A DNA stretch of 64,000 nt, from contig NZ_AZRW02000010.1 of assembly GCF_000512695.2 (NCBI RefSeq), forward strand, positions 117,956-181,955, given 5' to 3'. Positions within the stretch are counted from its first letter, which is position 1; every line of letters starts with the position of its first letter. The DNA comes from Pseudomonas sp. QTF5 (GTDB taxonomy: Bacteria; Pseudomonadota; Gammaproteobacteria; Pseudomonadales; Pseudomonadaceae). This document shows positions 63,965 through 64,000 of this stretch, in pieces. The notes under the pieces were generated by a model. The model was not told where the DNA came from and made no database searches. It saw only the letters and a list, made by a program, of their open reading frames with translations. The position numbers and the translations under genes are program-made.

Positions 63965-64000
63965 CTATGGTTACCCCCTTTTCTGCAATACTGTTTTTGA

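Overview
The window looks like the chromosome of a Pseudomonas of the fluorescens/putida lineage. The evidence is a GC-rich genome with dense short genes, many inverted-repeat REP pairs built on GTGGGAGCGGGCTTGCTCGC, and a block (ttgR-ttgABC-oprD porin-pca genes-pcaR-pit) whose order I recall from Pseudomonas putida. All calls come from reading the translated sequence; no database search was run.

Layout. 1-1.3 kb: a Fic protein cut by the window edge. 1.6-7.3 kb: a small membrane protein, then a leftward operon for a caa3-like haem-copper oxidase (subunits II, I, III, III', IV) whose subunit II carries two cytochrome c domains. 7.5-9.6 kb: a small unknown gene, a hicAB toxin-antitoxin pair with a recognisable promoter/operator, and tam. 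10-11.2 kb: two tandem AidA/PixA-type genes. 11.3-16.1 kb: small stress/envelope genes, a PAS-GAF-GGDEF protein, a LysE exporter, fosA and a fragment of an MFS transporter. 16.2-35.8 kb: ordinary accessory and housekeeping genes (MFS, Fe-alcohol dehydrogenase, a SIR2-like DUF4917 protein, RHH/PfpI pair, DMT exporter, methyltransferase, lemA-TPM cluster, periplasmic GH3 glucosidase, clsB-yceI, serine hydrolase operon, ornithine-lipid genes olsBA, acpH). Many of their 3' ends carry REP pairs. 35.9-38.5 kb: an ArsR regulator, MFS pump and ene-reductase operon.

38.8-57 kb is the most integrated part. It has the TtgR-controlled TtgABC multidrug pump, then an OprD porin, then an almost complete protocatechuate branch of the beta-ketoadipate pathway: pcaC, pcaD, pcaB, a 27-codon stub of pcaT, pcaG, pcaH, pcaF, pcaJ, pcaI, pcaK and pcaR. 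PcaR-like boxes lie upstream of pcaR, pcaK, pcaI and, unexpectedly, the porin. Together these genes would import aromatic acids (porin, PcaK), open the ring (PcaHG), convert the product (PcaB, PcaC, PcaD) and yield succinyl-CoA and acetyl-CoA (PcaIJ, PcaF). 57.5-64 kb: a small unknown gene, the Pit phosphate transporter, a 38-codon CcoM-like gene, two small unknown genes and rapA.

Points most worth a second look are the tandem cytochrome domains in CoxB, a REP pair sitting in the loop of an intrinsic terminator, a 107-bp hairpin-rich insertion inside another repeat, a transporter whose C terminus is made of REP sequence, the consolidated pca cluster with its pcaT relic, and the PcaR box in front of the porin. 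I did not find a convincing wholly new multigene system.
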